Assembly (NCBI GenBank): GCA_030562195.1
Contig: JAUJPP010000012.1
Span: 21,452,001-21,516,000, forward strand
From: Nipponacmea schrenckii
Lineage: Eukaryota > Mollusca > Gastropoda > Lottiidae
Length of the DNA: 64,000 nt
Direction of reading: 5' to 3'
Within the stretch, counting starts at the first letter, position 1. Each line of letters starts with the position of its first letter. Of the stretch, positions 1-12,572 are shown piece by piece. The notes under the pieces are model-generated. The model saw only the letters and a list, made by a program, of their open reading frames with translations, was not told the DNA's origin and did no database searches. The translations under genes were made by a program, and so were the position numbers.

Positions 1-533
1 TTATAGGCCAACTTTATCACTACCATCTTCAAAACAAACCGAAATCTGTGAGAAAAATTACATTTGTCAAATGCAAGATTTTTGCCGGAAGGAAGTTTTC
101 TGAAAAAAAAAAATGGGAAGAAAGTTAAGCCTAGTTTAAGACTGGAACACATTTTAAACTCTCGAAGACTACTTAAGTCTCGTATTTCAAGTCTCAAGTC
201 TTTTGTTTCCCGCCTTCAGCAACCTCGCGAAAGACAAACACTTTTCCGAACCAATTAACGAAACGTCGGCACCGGGAAATGCCTCCGGGCTAAAATTTTG
301 TCAGTATTTTTAGTGAAATTGGTAGGAAAATAAGGACTCCATGTTGGTTTGTTGAATCTGTGAAATTAAGAAAATGAAGTGAAAATGTTAAGGCTCGTTA
401 GTATAATGAAATGTTACAGATATAATTTCACGTTGTGGTCTAAACAGATTTTGGTCTTTTTGCAGCTTTAGTCATAGGATTTAAAAGTGAAATAAATATG
501 AATAAAGTTTGCCGTTTATCTTGCTCTGCGTTG
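1..533. other. Unannotated AT-rich DNA
   Basis: No gene, repeat or RNA recognised. A 64-codon open frame at 64-258 on the plus strand opens at TTG, is basic and serine-rich, has no recognisable domain and no convincing splice context, so it is not called. Confidence 0.6.
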
Positions 534-590
534 TATAGCCATATAGATTCAATATATAGCCATATAGATTCAATATATAGCCATATAGAT
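534..590. repeat. 21-bp minisatellite, 2.7 copies
   Basis: Two perfect 21-bp units at 534-554 and 555-575 (each starting TATAGCCATATAGATTC) are followed by a 15-bp partial unit. The perfect identity suggests recent slippage or unequal exchange. Confidence 0.9.
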
Positions 591-689
591 AGGTGTCATA
601 TAAACTGTATGATATATTCTCTGTCCTGTGACTGAATTTGTATTACCATGTGTATCTATATGTAAATAGTACTTCATGTACATATATTT

Positions 690-859
<170 letters not shown>

Positions 860-2940
860 CTCTAAAATATTATGGGGTTTAGGGAGATTTGACAAGGAAA
901 TAAACTGGAGTTTTACATATAATCTAAATGATCGTATCTACCAGCCGGTTCTTAGCAAAAACTTCTTGGCATTTATCTTTTTAAAGTTTCATTTTGTTAA
1001 AATTGTGGTCCCTGGCCTTTGCCATGTTGATCCGTAGCCATTTAGAGCTATGTACTTCGGAAGTAATTAGAAAATGTCTGACTTATTCAATATCACTTAT
1101 TCCCAGTTAATAGTCAATGAAATGACTTCATAAGATTGCAGCTCTCTAGTCAGCTGAGATACAGTCCCCCTTAAATTAAACAATAGGCCTACTATGTATC
1201 AGTCTATTGTGTTGTATTCGTTATTCAATTGATACAATATTGGAGAACGTGCTTCAGCCATCGTATATATAAACTAGTAATTTAGCTGAAAACATCACAT
1301 TTGAAAGGTTTCAACAACAACAAAAAAACCTCAAAAAACCACAAAAAAAACCCAAAAGACATAAGCTAAATTCATTATTCCAAAAATGTGAACGAATTTT
1401 TGACGGATTTCTGTTTTGAATGACGATTTTGAGAAGCATAAAGCATTAATCATATCGTTCGTAACTTCAAACTATACATTCCAAACCGATGCAAATAAAA
1501 CAAAGAGAAATTGCACTAAATAATGGAATACAACATCTTACTATTTTGCATCTTGAACAAGAACAACACTAAAAGGCTTTACTTTACGTCTTTCAAAATT
1601 CATTGGAGTTTTACGTTCTCTATTCTATAACATACATCATAATAGGGTAAAATGGAAATTTTTTGAAAAACTAAACAATATTAGAAAGTTGTAGAATTCT
1701 TTAAAAAATCCGAACATTTCAAAATAACACAACCAGAAAATATGCATTCATTCAATTATTAATCACGTGATCACTTCCAAAAAAGGCAATAAAACAGCAT
1801 GAATGAAGTTCTGAATAATATATGAAAATCACAAAAATCAGAGGCTTCTAGGAAACAATAAGACCAAATGTTTACAAATTACAGAAAACCTAAGAAAATC
1901 GTGCAGTAATCATTATTCATATTTTTTCTTTTGGTCAATTGTTGACAAATGCTATAAATTCGCCTCAATAGTCTAACCACAAAAAAATTTAGCCAAAAGA
2001 GTTAAAAAGAAGAATAAGCATCTTAATAATTTAATAATTTTGGTTAGGATTTATGAATGAAAAGATTTTTCATTTATGATGCATTATGCGGTTTAGTGGT
2101 TTCGATATTATCGTAAAATACAAAAAAAAAAAAACCAAAAAAACTAATCAATTGGAAAATTCTAAATCCAATTCCTTTCGACTTATTTTCCTTTTTGTAA
2201 GAAACTTACAAATTATTTATGCTAAATGGTGATAACTTATTTGTATTGTATGTGTTTTTTTTTTGCAACAATGCATTTTTCTTATTACAGCACTAAGCTA
2301 TTTTCTATAATACATTTCTTTCTAAAGGTACATTAAGGTTTTGACCTTTTTCCAATGTGGCTTCACTTAAATGGACTTGTCTCACATATTTACATTTTAT
2401 TGTACAAATGACGACAGCGATGCCGTGTAATGCACAATGAATGGAATTTTTGCTAAAGCATAGAATTGACATTGTCAGCTCCTCCGACTCGAATCAATGA
2501 AAAAGACGGTATATGAGAATAGTTTTCCCACAAAAGCACGGGCCAAAGTCAAAGAGCTAGAACTATATATTTCAAAGTGCTGTTAATTAAGTTCAGTTAG
2601 TATATTTATAATAATCTGACAAATAGAAATAATAATTTGGTGGTACCGATTCATAATGACCACTTGAAAGAAATATCAACGAAATATATAATACATAGTT
2701 CTTCTCCTTACAATTCCCACTTAAAAAGAAAAAAAATATTTAACATAAAGGATTATAAATGTGATGATACGCCTGCAGTTCAATATCTAAAACGGTTAAA
2801 CATTTGTTAAAATATTAGGCAAGTAAGCAAGCACGTCACCCAGTGAGCAATGGGGAAAACTGGGTTGAAATCCAAAGCCACAATTCGTTTATTTCATTTT
2901 TTTTAGGAAATTATTTAATTTATTTAAGATAATTTGATGC
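860..2940. other. AT-rich DNA, no gene seen
   Basis: No open frame of note. Contains A-rich patches (about 1310-1355 with CAACAACAA and AAAAACC runs, and 2120-2145) and a CACGTG E-box near 1764. No repeat with a clear period was found. Confidence 0.55.
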
Positions 2941-2943
2941 ATA

Positions 2944-3115
2944 ATGTTTTACCCAAATGTTTTACCAAATGTTTTACCCAAATGCTTTACCCAATGTTTT
3001 ACTCAATGTTTTACCCAAATGTTTTTACCCAATGTTTTACCCTAATGCTTTACCCAATGTTTTACCCAGATGTTTTACCCAATGTTTTACCCAATGTTTT
3101 ACCCAAAGTATAAAC
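2944..3115. repeat. Minisatellite of AATGTTTTACCC-type units
   Basis: About a dozen head-to-tail copies of a 13-16 bp unit (AATGTTTTACCCA with variants such as AATGCTTTACCC). Unit length varies by one to three bases. The open frame across it (FYPNALPNVLP-like) is a by-product of the repeat. Confidence 0.92.
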
Positions 3116-4285
3116 CTTATTGTTTTATCTCGTAGTGTTTCATAGACCAGTTTTGGTCAGGAACCACTTTACTTGTTTTAATTGTGTATAATATGATTTG
3201 TTACACTTAAATAATAAAAAAAAAATACTTATTATTATCGAATGGCCCACATGCCCAGATAAAGCAGCGTTCGACCCTTTGCGAACCGATAACCTAAGAA
3301 TTTATTTCAATGAAAACACAAACATCAAAGGTGGTCATATTTTATTTCATTTACTGAAAAAATGCATCGCCCACAAATTTCATATAAATACCCCGAAAGG
3401 CTTGATATACTATAAAAATGCGAATTCGACCATCATTGAAAAAGCAGAAATCTTAAATGAACGGAAATAAAAGAAAACGTTTTCTTAAGAAACTTAAGGA
3501 CCTACATGAATTTTATTACGGTGCAAAAGAAGTTTTTTAACGATATAAATATGTTTTAAATGAAATACCTACATAAACGGGCTTTCCTTAATTTGAATCG
3601 GTGCGTTTGATGTTGTTAGGTCTTGAATAGGGACACATTCAGCTAATAAACTTAAGTATCAAACGATTATGGCTTCGGGAAAAAAGACTTATTGAATTTT
3701 TTACGATGTCAAAAAAAACGGGAATAAATTTCGAAATACAAAGACGGAAACGTTGGTAACAAAAGTTATAAGTTTCACAACAGTAAAATATTCCGCCTTT
3801 CGTAACAAAAAATTATTCCTAAATATGAACGGTTTCCTCCAAACGAGACATAAAAGACTACTAAAAAACAGTAATCACTTAAATATCTCACGACCATTAA
3901 AGAGAAAAAGAAAATTTATAGAAAAACGATATATATATTGATACAAATGTGTTAATCGTAGAAAATAAAATTTAATAAATAAGTCTGGGGAATGATTGAC
4001 AGGTCTCATAACGATCTTATTAGAACGGCCAGATGGCACTAAACTCACGTGCAATTTATTCTATTGTATATTTAATATAAATCACAGGTATGCACGCGCC
4101 AATATCTGCATTTTAACCGTAAATCTAGAAACTAGAACACTTTCTGAAATTAATATTATTTTGGTTTATTGAAATATTGAATTAAAATTTCGCTTTTTTT
4201 ATACAATTTGTAAGTTTACAGGATATTGTTCTAACACTATATCTAGCAATTTTAGATTGAAATAAAAATATATTTGCAGCGTGAG
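3116..4285. other. AT-rich DNA with one unrecognised open frame
   Basis: A 90-codon open frame lies at 3198-3470 on the plus strand. Its translation contains EWPTCPDKAAFDP and is less repetitive than most frames here. It opens at TTG, matches no family I know, and shows no clear splice acceptor or donor. It could be a decayed exon or chance. Confidence 0.4.
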
Positions 4286-4287
4286 CA

Positions 4288-4715
4288 ATATTATTCATAT
4301 TTCACACTTAATCTGACAAATATCCCTCACTGCACACTGCACTCATTCACTTCTGAATGGCTTATTACAATATTGAATAAGGTTCATAAGTTTAAGTGGT
4401 ATACACTTTCCGTTCACACTAAATTCTGTCTAATTTACCTCATTGTACACCGTATACTGTTGTTGTCTTACGTCAATTGCGCTATATTTTTTTTAATAAT
4501 TTGAATTAAATTGTAGGGTGGGTTATTAATTCACGTTTCACACTAATTATGTTAAATTTCTCTCATTGCACACGGCGCCGTTATCTTATTGAATTTCGTT
4601 TTACTAAAATATTCCATTGAAAGATTTAATTTATATCTATTGTACTTAGATTGGGAATAATATTCTCGCTTAACACTTACACCTGTAAAATTTACCTAAC
4701 TGCATACAAAATCAT
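4288..4715. repeat. Degenerate ~115-136 bp tandem repeat, four copies
   Basis: Four diverged copies share a core resembling TTTCCCTCATTGCACAC, at about 4320, 4436, 4558 and 4694, each preceded by a TTTCACACTAAT-like block. Spacings are about 115, 122 and 136 bp. Related single cores occur elsewhere (21.37, 33.18 kb plus; 27.87, 46.89 kb minus), so this is a tandem expansion of a dispersed module. Confidence 0.65.
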
Positions 4716-4744
4716 TTTTTAGTGTTGTTACATATTTAATGATA

Positions 4745-6080
4745 TTTCACAATCGTATAATCAAAAAATAAAAGGTGGTGGTAATTGACGAGTTAACGTT
4801 TGCTTCCAGCAATTGCTGATATCGCAAACTAGGTAGTTGCACTTTGGTGGTCGTTGGTAGTGGATTTAGAGAAAAAAATAAAAATAAATTCCGGCTTTAT
4901 ATAACCCTTATTTGAGAATATGACAATGGATTACTATTTCAATATACATTTAAAACTGGTGCATAATATCACTTTAAACTTGTTTCTGTAATGTACAAGG
5001 ATCTATGTTTTCTTCGTCTTGACCTACAAATTGGACAAAAAATATCTTCCATGAAATAGAAGAGCTGTATACTAACGACATTCTGTAATAGTTTCAATAC
5101 ATTATAACTTGTCAAATTCAAAGACTCTCGTCAAGTACTTCAGACATCCTTCCATTATCAAGACATGTACAAAATTATATCTCTTCTACCGACGTCTAAA
5201 ACGGAACGAAATTAGAAAATTTTTCTTTATTTTAATATTTATTCATTAGTTTAAAATTTCAGAATAATGAAAAAAATCTTGTGCCACATGATGGTAAAAT
5301 TGAAAAGAAAATTGACAGTTTTTTTTGGTAGTAAGTACGTTACAGATAGAGTTTAAAAAGACTACGTACTCCCAAAAAATGAAGCAAAACCTAGAAATTT
5401 CTATAGAGCCTTAGAACGTTATTTACCAAAAACCAACTTGGACCATATTATCTAAAATAGACCGAAATTGCAAACTTTAGCACGTTCTCTTATTTGTGTA
5501 GTATTTACGTAGTAATTTCGTTACATGTTTAAAATTTGGGAAAATTACACAGGTGAAATTATGTTTAATGTCGTAATTACAAGTTTAAATGCCGCTAATT
5601 ATCCAATACATCGATTTAGATCGTACTTATTCTTTCGTTTCCGCCTTAAAAATATGCAGGTTTTAAAATTCCATATTTTGAAGTGGTCCAGTCGTACGTT
5701 AACTAAACACTTGTGATGTTCTTCACAGACTCATGTGTAATAATGCCATAAAAATTAGCCTCTTAAAAATTACAAAGTGCAATCTTGACCTGAATGTGAA
5801 CGCTCTTGTGTTTTTTGAAGTTTTTAAAGGAGTTAAATAAGAGTTTGAACTATCTTTATTCGTAAAGTGTTTATTTGGGAGACAGGAGAGATTTTACTGG
5901 GGTTATTTTAGTGTAAGAAGATTAAATTCTACGTCAAAATCTCGTACAATTTTATAATATATTTAACACCATAATACTTTAAACAAAAAAACGAAATATT
6001 AAAATAGTATAGTCATTTGAGAATGCGTCGACTTTCATATATGTAGTGAAAATGCCAAAGACACGAACTTGATGCTAAAA
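4745..6080. other. AT-rich DNA, no gene seen
   Basis: Short frames only (for example 5525-5716), none with recognisable content. No repeat period visible. Confidence 0.55.
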
Positions 6081-6082
6081 TT

Positions 6083-6112
6083 TCATTCATTCATTCATTC
6101 ACTCATTCATAG
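6083..6112. repeat. (ATTC)n microsatellite
   Basis: About seven ATTC units with one ACTC interruption. Confidence 0.85.
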
Positions 6113-6322
6113 GATTAAGATTCAGGTCGGAAGCTAGCCGTTTTGATTAAATAGCGAGTCTTAATTTCTAAATCTAGTAGCTATGGCAACCATGATATAT
6201 GGCAGATATAAAAATCTTCCGATCTTATTTTAGGTCATAATCGGAGTGAAATATCAAAGTTGATCAAGGTTAAAGTTACCCTGGCGCTAAGATTTCTTTC
6301 CATGCATTCGTTACAAACTTAC

Positions 6323-6795
6323 AGAAATGAAATGAAATGGAGTTTTGCCTTCATATACAAATGAAATGAAATAGAGTTTTATATCTAATTATTGGCCTAA
6401 TATCATGAAATTAAGTTTTACACCCCATCGTTCTGTATCTTATTGAGCAAATGAAATGGAGTTTTATATCCTACTGTCCTGTATCTTATTGTACTAATGA
6501 AATGGAGTTTTATATCCTACTGTTCTGTATCTTATTGTACTAATGAAATGAAATGGAGTTTTATATCCTACTGTTCTGTATCTTATTGTACTAATGAAAT
6601 GAAATGGAGTTTTATATCCTACTGTTCTGTATCTTATTGGACTAATGAAATGGAGGTTTATATCCTACTGTTCTGTATCTTATTGGACTAATGAAATGAA
6701 ATGGAGTTTTATATCCTACTGTTCTGTATCTTATTGGACTAATGAAATGAAATAGAGTTTTATATCCTACTGTTGTGTACCTTATTGGACTTAAG
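6323..6795 (+). repeat. 51-bp minisatellite, plus orientation
   Basis: Tandem units of about 51 bp, each containing AATGAAATGGAGTTTTATA then CCTACTGTTCTGTATC and TTATTGGACTAATG. The left copies (6323-6450) are more diverged and the central copies nearly identical. Because 51 is a multiple of three, a 17-residue repeating frame stays open at 6497-6691; it has no other sign of being coding. The same family recurs at 19.7, 55.4 and 58.1 kb and as scattered single copies. Confidence 0.95.
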
Positions 6796-7380
6796 AAAAA
6801 AAATGTAGTTTATAGCGTGAACGTTTATATGCAGACTGTGACCACTTCGAAGCAACTTTCCACGAAATCTAGGGTCTGGAACATATCTTAACATCTTGGC
6901 TTTATAGTTCAAACCTTGATTTCCAAATGTGTTAGGACGTAAGACTCTATGTCATTCCATTAAAAATAAACTGAAAAAACCCCCAAAAAACAGCAGAAAA
7001 AAAATACATTATTGTGTGGATCATTTAATTTGAGTTTTTCGTTAAAATCGATGACCGCTGACATATTTTTAAATGTTCAATAAGATATATAAAAATAGAA
7101 TTTTTTGTTAAGGCATCGATTTGGCGTTTAAAAAACAAGTCACGAAAAGAAGAAAACTGTATTTTTTTAAAGATATTACTTTAATTGGCTCTAACATGAA
7201 GAATTCGTCCCGGCATTATATTCCAGAAAGTGCATTTTATTAGGGATTAGGGTGGTTGAAAAGAAACCAGTCACTATTCAACAGTAGGTACTGACACAGG
7301 TTCAAAGTTACAATGTATGTCTAAAAAATATGTTCATGTTAATATTAAATGAGTTAAAATCAAAGAAGCAAAGCATATTA
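6796..7380. other. AT-rich spacer between arrays
   Basis: No open frame or repeat recognised. The sequence GGTGGTTGAAAAG near 7250 followed by AGTCACTATTCAACA resembles GAGTGGTTGAAAGG...AGTTACTATTCAACA at 9083-9117, a short shared segment suggesting two copies of a diverged dispersed repeat. Confidence 0.45.
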
Positions 7381-7382
7381 TA

Positions 7383-8258
7383 TAGTTATAAATTATACTT
7401 GGTGCTAAATAGCCTAATAATTGGTCCACTTAGCTTAATATACTTTGTCCTAAATTATGCTTGGTCCTAAATCATACTTGGTCCAGTTACCTAAATTATA
7501 CTTTGTCCTCAATTATACTTGTTGCTAAATTATACTTATTGATAAATTATACTTATTGCTAAATTATACTTATTGCTAAATTATACTTGTTGCTAAATTA
7601 TACTTGTTGCTAAATTATACTTGGTCTTAAATTATACTTGGTGCTAAATTATACTTGGTGCTTAATTGTACTTGGTCCTAAATTATACTTGGTCCAGCTA
7701 CCTAAATTATACTTGGTGCTAAATTATACTTGGTCCTAAATTATACTTGGTCCAGGTACCTAAATTATACTTGGTCCAGGTACCTAAATTATACTTGGTG
7801 CTAAATTATACTGATCCAAGTACCTCAATTATACTTGGTGCTAAATTATACTTGGTCCAGGTACCTAAATTATACTTGGTCCTAAATTATACTTGGTCCA
7901 GGTACCTAAATTATACTTGGTCCAGGTACCTAAATTATACTTGGTGCTAAATTATACTGATCCAAGTACCTCAATTATACTTGGTGCTAAATTATACTTG
8001 GTCCAGGTACCTAAATTATACTTGGTGCTAAATTATACTGATCCAAGTACCTCAATTATACTTGGTCCAGGTACCTTAATTATACTTGGTTCAGGTACCT
8101 TAATTATACTTGGTCCAGGTACCTAAATTATACTTGGTCCTAAATTATACTTGGTCCTAAATTATACTTGGTCCTCAATTATACTTGGTCCTCAATTATA
8201 CTTAATCCTAAATTATACTTGGTCCAGGTACCAAAATTATACTTGGTCCTAAAATAAA
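7383..8258 (+). repeat. Composite minisatellite of 17- and 24/25-bp units
   Basis: The basic unit is CTAAATTATACTTGGTC (17 bp), extended in many copies by CAGGTAC to about 24-25 bp. The left part (7383-7680) is more variable, with ATTGCT and GTTGCT variants. The centre is highly homogeneous and carries a higher-order period of 146 bp: blocks starting at 7747 and 7893 are the same order of variant units. Frames through it (YLVQVPKLYLV-like) are repeat artefacts. Confidence 0.95.
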
Positions 8259-8259
8259 A

Positions 8260-9490
8260 TAAAAACATTAACTATTGGAGGCTTATAATAAAACAGGATA
8301 TATCCTTTCTTTTAGCGAAAATCATTATAGAAGTTTGCTGTGGATAAACAAAATAATAATGTAAGAGTCATTTTCCAATTTTTAGGATACACTTGTCTGA
8401 CGGTTGATGGTTGGTGATTTTGTGTTAAAGAAATTGTAATTTTTTAATTTACTTCAAAACGGTTCAAAAATCGAAAATTCCACTCAGCATTTTTTTCCCC
8501 AGGTAACGCATGAGGGTACTCAACTGAAAATTTGTTAGGACGGTCGATAGTACCTCCAATTGTCATTTTTAGCTACCAACTGCCTCGTAATTTTCATCCG
8601 GTAGCGGCATTTCTTTGATCTTTGAAAAGCAAACATAATTTACTGGCATTTACCTGTTTTGATCCGAACAATCAAAAACATAAAATAAAATAATAATTCA
8701 TACTTCGGACGGCTACAATAAAATTTACTCCCCTATGAGACCAATTATTTATCTAAACCGAAACGAAATTAAATATTTTCATTAGTAAGAGTACTTTATG
8801 TATTATAATTAATACTTTCGTTTTGTGTTTAGTAAATATAATAAATAATTCAAAGTTTATTTATTTCATTGTGTACGTTGTCCATATTTCTATTTTTCTG
8901 TCATTCGCTTTCATCTTGAAAATTGTGATTTTGTTTGATTTATTTCGTGACGTTTTAAGTATCTGGGATATTTATTACATAATTTTTTATCTTACCGCAA
9001 AATCGAAAAATATTGAAAACTATTCAAAATATTTTCATCTGGAGTAGCTGAGATTTAAATATATGCCAATTAACGAGAGATTGGAGTGGTTGAAAGGTAA
9101 CAAGTTACTATTCAACATAAGGCAGTGGCACAGGGTTAAAGTGAAAGTAGAGTTGACTATTGTTAAGGTTAATATGTCAATACATAGTACTTCTAACATA
9201 GACTTAAAATTCAGAAAAATTATCATAATATATCATTATCATCACATACTAATGTACAAATACTAGTGTCCATCTCATCATGCTACTTTTATGTGTTTTG
9301 GATAAGCAATAATCATCAGGAAATATAGGTTGTATTGCTGAAATTGTACTTGGGGATATAGGCAAAGAAACTAGAAAGAAAAATCAGTTCAGTTTTCAAT
9401 CTTATTATACTATTTAATAATATCTGCCTTATTCTTTCTGCCTGAAAACTACCCCAAAACTTCTCGGACAATACCCTAAACAGACTCATT
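8260..9490. other. AT-rich DNA, no gene seen
   Basis: Opposing short frames at 9035-9266 on both strands cover the segment shared in part with 7245-7320 and are more likely repeat-derived than genic. Confidence 0.5.
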
Positions 9491-9492
9491 TA

Positions 9493-9520
9493 GGGGGCGG
9501 GGGAGGTGGAGGGTGGAGGG
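9493..9520 (+). other. G-quadruplex-type motif
   Basis: A 28-base purine-rich stretch with four runs of at least three G separated by loops of 1-7 bases fits the standard G4 pattern. It stands out in surrounding AT-rich DNA. Formation and function are inferred only. Confidence 0.6.
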
Positions 9521-10141
9521 TGCTGTAATTAAAAGATATCAAATTCAAATTATGAATTAAAATGAGCGGACAATTGTAAAAAAAAAAAAAAATTCTTTCA
9601 AATATTTCCGTAAAAAAGAATAATTTTTTGAAACTTTAATATCCTTTCACTTTTTTTAAGTCTAAAATTTAAATAATGAATCGCCCGAAATTCAATTTAC
9701 TTCTTCCGCATATTTTTGTTTCTTCACATTTTTTTCTATTAACGTTTTTTTTTTTTTTTCTAATTGTTTTTAATCGGTTTGCACTTAAAATCAAGGTCAA
9801 CAGAAGGCGCTTTATTAACAAAAAAACAATCGTATTTCAAACTACAATATACTTTATTGTTTTAGCTATTTTCAAAAATAATATGGAAAGCAATTTTTTT
9901 TTCAATTTTGTCATTAAGGCCATTTTTCGTTTTGTATTACAATCTTAAAAACTACTAACAATTTCATATTTTTTGTATGACCATAAGTGACTATTGTACT
10001 GAATTTTCTATGAGATTTTCAAGTAGATTATGTTGCTGTATAAATCATTGATATATAACAACAGTACAAGTATAACACGTATAACAATATATAACAATTC
10101 AGGACCACATGGTATATAAATCTGACCATTTTTTTTTTCCA
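9521..10141. other. AT-rich DNA with poly-T tracts
   Basis: T-runs at about 9747-9760 and 9893-9901 and an A-run near 9578. The phenylalanine-rich frame at 9676-9948 follows from the T-runs and is not called. Confidence 0.55.
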
Positions 10142-10235
10142 ACGTATTTCGACTTTGTCGAAAACGTATTGTAATCGTTCGGATTATTACGTATTTCGAC
10201 TTTGTCGAAAACGTATTGTAATCGTTCGGATTATT
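10142..10235. repeat. 47-bp perfect tandem duplication at element end
   Basis: Two identical 47-bp units (10142-10188, 10189-10235), each starting ACGTATTTCGACTTTGTC. Within each, TTTCGAC TTT GTCGAAA is a small palindrome. They abut the left side of the ~1.1-kb duplicated element. The string AACGTATTTCGA also appears in reverse complement near the right end of each element copy (CTCGAAATACGTTCATAA), so it may be part of terminal inverted repeats. Confidence 0.9.
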
Positions 10236-11340
10236 TTATTTTTTTTTTTTTTTTTTTTTTTTTTGTAATTCTTGGATGAGTTTGCAGACAAACTGGTAAA
10301 AGGTGCAGAAATTCTAAATCTACAGTTGATCTTAGAATGATTTCTATTATCAAATAAAACAAAACCGGAAGTTCTATCTCTGACAGGAAGTGAGAACCGG
10401 AAGTTCAGGTTTTTTTGCTTTAGCAAGTTTATTTTCAGTTCGATTTTGACCGGATTTTCAGATTTGAAAACTTCAATGTATTTGTCAACTAACAATTATA
10501 GGTTTTATGCAATTAGGCTAAATATTTTACCCACGATTTGCAATTCAATATTCAAGGGTCATCGGCAAAAATTTCAGACCGTGATTTCTCCTTTAATATA
10601 AATGGTAAAATTTTGAAACTTTACCAGTTGATAGGCGATATGTTTATAATTTTTGAAAAAATGTGAAAATAAAAATTCCACTTCCGGTTTAGCCTCAAAT
10701 GACGTAATTACGTAACTTCCGGTCTATAACTGCTAGGTGAAAAGTGAAAACTGTTTTATAAATAACTTGTCAATAGTAATTGATTTGACCTAAATAATTA
10801 GGTCAAGCTGCCATATCGGCCGCCATTTTGAATTTTCGTTACAATTCTTAAATCCGAAATTCAGACACTACTGATAGACCGATTTTGATGAAATTTAGCA
10901 CATAGATACAATGGATCATTATCTACCTTTTCTTGGAGACCGATTTTCGAATTTCGTATTTTCTTTCGAATTATTTAAATTTCGATTTTTTCAAAATTAG
11001 GTCACTTTAACGGGTACGGAAGGTGTGACCCACTTAATCTATGACCTTGAAAATTAGGTCAAATAATATTCAATATATTGTCTACAAGTAGATATTTTTT
11101 AATTTGGCTTACTTAAAAAATTCATAGAGTTAAGTGTACTTAAAGACAGCAAAAATTGATAATTTTCATATTTTCGCCATCATTAACAGTTACGGAAGGT
11201 GTGACCTAATTATTTTATGACTTTGAAAACTAGGTCAAATGATATTCAATATATTGTCTAGATGTAGGTAATTGCAAATTTAGCCTACATAATATTTTAA
11301 GGCTCTCGAAATACGTTCATAATTGTAAGCAATTCTAGTT
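10236..11340. mobile_element. Interspersed element, tandem copy 1
   Basis: Starts with a ~30-base T tract and ends AAGCAATTCTAGTT. Copy 2 follows directly and matches almost base for base. Internal marks include four ACCGGAAGT/ACTTCCGGT motifs, two GGAAGGTGTGACC blocks each followed by TATGAC and AGGTCAAA, and TGATAGACCGATTTTGATG. A minus-strand frame (10187-10495) covers its left end, opens at a non-ATG codon and has no known domain, so the element looks non-autonomous. The shared inverted string near both ends suggests a DNA-transposon or MITE origin; the class is not proven. Confidence 0.75.
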
Positions 11341-11343
11341 TTA

Positions 11344-11375
<32 letters not shown>

Positions 11376-12450
11376 CTTGGATGAGTTTGCAGACAAACTG
11401 GTAAAAGGTGCAGACATTCTAAATCTACAGTTGATCTTAGAATGATTTCTATTATCAAATAAAACAAAACCGGAAGTTCTATCTCTGACAGGAAGTGAGA
11501 ACCGGAAGTTCAGGTTTTTTTGCTTTAGCAAGTTTATTTTCAGTTCGATTTTGACCGGATTTTCAGATTTGAAAACTTCAATGTATTTGTCAACTAACAA
11601 TTATAGGTTTTATGCAATTAGGTTAAATATTTTACCCACGATTTGCAATTCAATATTCAAGGGTCATCGGCAAAAATTTCAGACCGTGATTTCTCCTTTA
11701 ATATAAATGGTAAAATTTTGAAACTTTACCAGTTGATAGGCGATATGTTTATAATTTTTGAAAAAATGTGAAAAAAAAAATTCCACTTCCGGTTTAGCCT
11801 CAAATGACGTAATTACGTAACTTCCGGTCTATAACTGCTAGGTGAAAAGTGAAAACTGTTTTATAAATAACTTGTCAATAGTAATTGATTTGACCTAAAT
11901 AATTAGGTCAAGCTGCCATATCGGCCGCCATTTTGAATTTTCGTTACAATTCTTAAATCCGAAATTCAGACACTACTGATAGACCGATTTTGATGAAATT
12001 TAGCACATAGATACAATGGAACATTATCTACCTTTTCTTGGAGACCGATTTTCAAATTTCGTATTTTCTTTCGAATTATTTAAATTTCGATTTTTTCAAA
12101 ATTAGGTCACTTTAACGGGTACGGAAGGTGTGACCCACTTAATCTATGACCTTGAAAATTAGGTCAAATAATATTCAATATATTGTCTACGAGTAGATAT
12201 TTTTTAATTTGGCTTACTTAAAAAATTCATAGAGATAAGTGTACTTAAATACAGCAAAAATTGATAATTTTCATATTTTCGCCATCATTAACCTTTACGG
12301 AAGGTGTGACCTAATTATTTTATGACAATTTTATGAAAACTAGGTCAAATGATATTCAATATATTGTCTAGATGTAGGTAATTGCAACTTTAGCCTATAT
12401 AATATTTTAAGGCTCTCGAAATACGTTCATAATTGTAAGCAATTCTAGTT
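11341..12450. mobile_element. Interspersed element, tandem copy 2
   Basis: Second copy of the ~1.1-kb element, offset 1105-1110 bp from the first. Differences are scattered single bases (for example GGATCATTA versus GGAACATTA near 12018) and a small insertion near 12328 (TTTATGACAATTTTATG versus TTTATGAC). High identity implies recent tandem duplication. The two copies share one poly-T junction, as expected if one element was duplicated by unequal exchange or slippage at the T tract. The minus-strand frame at 11370-11600 parallels that of copy 1. Confidence 0.8.
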
Positions 12451-12464
12451 TCTTTTTTTTTTCC

Positions 12465-12572
12465 AATGTATTGCCCCATGGGCTGAATGTGAGACAGGAC
12501 CATGTCCTTGTGTATTGGGCCTAATTCTGACCCATGTAAAATAAAGAGTTTATTATTATTATTATAATGTTC
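12465..12572 (+). mobile_element. Retroelement-like 3' tail
   Basis: The sequence TGTATTGCCCCATGGGCTG, then CCATGTAAAATAAAGAG and TTTATTATTATTATTAT, has the layout of the 3' end of L2/CR1/RTE-type non-LTR elements: AATAAA signal, then a short ATT repeat tail. Only about 100 bp are present, so it is a 5'-truncated remnant. The class is inferred from layout. Confidence 0.5.

Noticed and set aside
10187..11600. Two similar minus-strand frames suggesting a paralogous gene pair
   Set aside because: They come from the two copies of the 1.1-kb element, open at non-ATG codons, partly encode poly-lysine from the T tract and show no domain.
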